From Conchocele bisecta (Eukaryota; Mollusca; Bivalvia; Lucinida; Thyasiridae): a stretch of DNA of 64,000 nt. The stretch lies in the NCBI GenBank assembly GCA_029237695.1, contig CM055279.1, forward strand, positions 868,001-932,000. Reading direction: 5' to 3'. The notes under the pieces were generated by a model, which had not been told where the DNA came from, searched no databases, and saw only the letters and a list, made by a program, of their open reading frames with translations. The position numbers and the translations under genes were made by a program. Positions 63,626 to 64,000 of this stretch are shown piece by piece; within the stretch, counting starts at the first letter, position 1, and each line of letters begins with the position of its first letter.

Positions 63626-64000
63626 CATCCTCATGTCCATACATTGACCATGGTATGCAAAAACAAAACTCGAAAACGTATCAAAGATGTGATGACTACA
63701 TGTCGTTGTGACCATATAAGTAATGCATGTAAAGTCGAGGTGGACCATAGTTCATATTCGTGTTCCAATTACATACACTACTGTTTAACCCATCAAAAGC
63801 TGAATTAGTTTTTGGAATGATTATAAAATACTATCAAACCATGATTTTTGTGAGAAATAAAAATACGAAACAACAACAAACAACAATTTCCGTTTCCCGC
63901 CTTTTACAGATTCAGCCGAACTACGTCATGTGGCTTACTTCGTTCAAACGCGTCTTCGCATTCGACCTTGCCCGGCATGGTGCTGACACACGTGGTCCAT
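63626..64000. mobile_element. MITE family F, then unassigned sequence
   Basis: 63787-63915 has TTAACCCATCAAAAGCTGAA, ATAAAATACTATCAAACCAT and AACAACAATTTCCGTTTCCC, a diverged F copy. The ORF 63590-63808 overlaps it and the preceding element. I see no exon to the end of the window. Confidence 0.5.

Overview
This window looks like animal nuclear DNA that is almost entirely non-coding. A marine mollusc, probably a gastropod, is my inference; no gene here proves it. The evidence is very low coding density, introns with GT-AG borders, tRNA-derived SINEs, many short inverted-repeat elements (MITEs and foldbacks), minisatellites and a LINE remnant. Nothing points to a prokaryote: there are no operons and no long ORFs outside tandem repeats.

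Two protein-coding genes are supported, and they converge. On the + strand the last two exons of an ACK1/TNK2-like non-receptor tyrosine kinase (5780-5831 and 6957-7172) encode its C-terminal ubiquitin-associated (UBA) region. On the - strand two exons of a PERP/TMEM47-like four-pass membrane protein of the claudin/PMP22 superfamily lie at 63338-63487 and 40632-40861. Their phases match, and a 22.5-kb intron separates them. Both genes run off the window: the kinase domain lies to the left of the window, and the first membrane segment and extracellular loop of the tetraspan lie to the right. Three of the splice sites have a mobile-element end within about 25 bp.

Layout. 1-5.8 kb holds a 191-bp satellite, foldbacks and small tandem repeats. 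5.8-7.2 kb holds the TNK2-like exons, with a local duplication that copied the last splice acceptor. 7.2-19 kb is intergenic, with MITEs, a hAT-like MITE with an 8-bp target duplication, and SINEs. 19.2-24 kb is a 4.8-kb element with terminal inverted repeats, filled by a 32-bp minisatellite. 24-28 kb has tandem repeats and MITEs. 28.3-30.2 kb is an unrelated 32-bp minisatellite with a 224-bp higher-order repeat. 30.3-40.6 kb holds nested MITEs. 40.6-63.5 kb is the tetraspan gene; its giant intron holds an 8.7-kb (TATGTG)-type array split by a LINE fragment, a 1-kb foldback, SINEs and tandem-amplified elements.

The recurring theme is tandem arrays born from mobile elements. A 32-bp array (54.0-54.2 kb) is an amplified internal piece of a MITE-like family. 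A 26-bp array (61.0-61.2 kb) contains a MITE terminus. Two larger arrays (28.3 and 41.4 kb) start at the end of the same MITE family. The 19-24 kb array sits inside terminal inverted repeats. Family letters (A-M) are labels used only in this annotation. Boundaries of repeats are by eye and accurate to roughly 5-20 bp unless a target-site duplication is stated.
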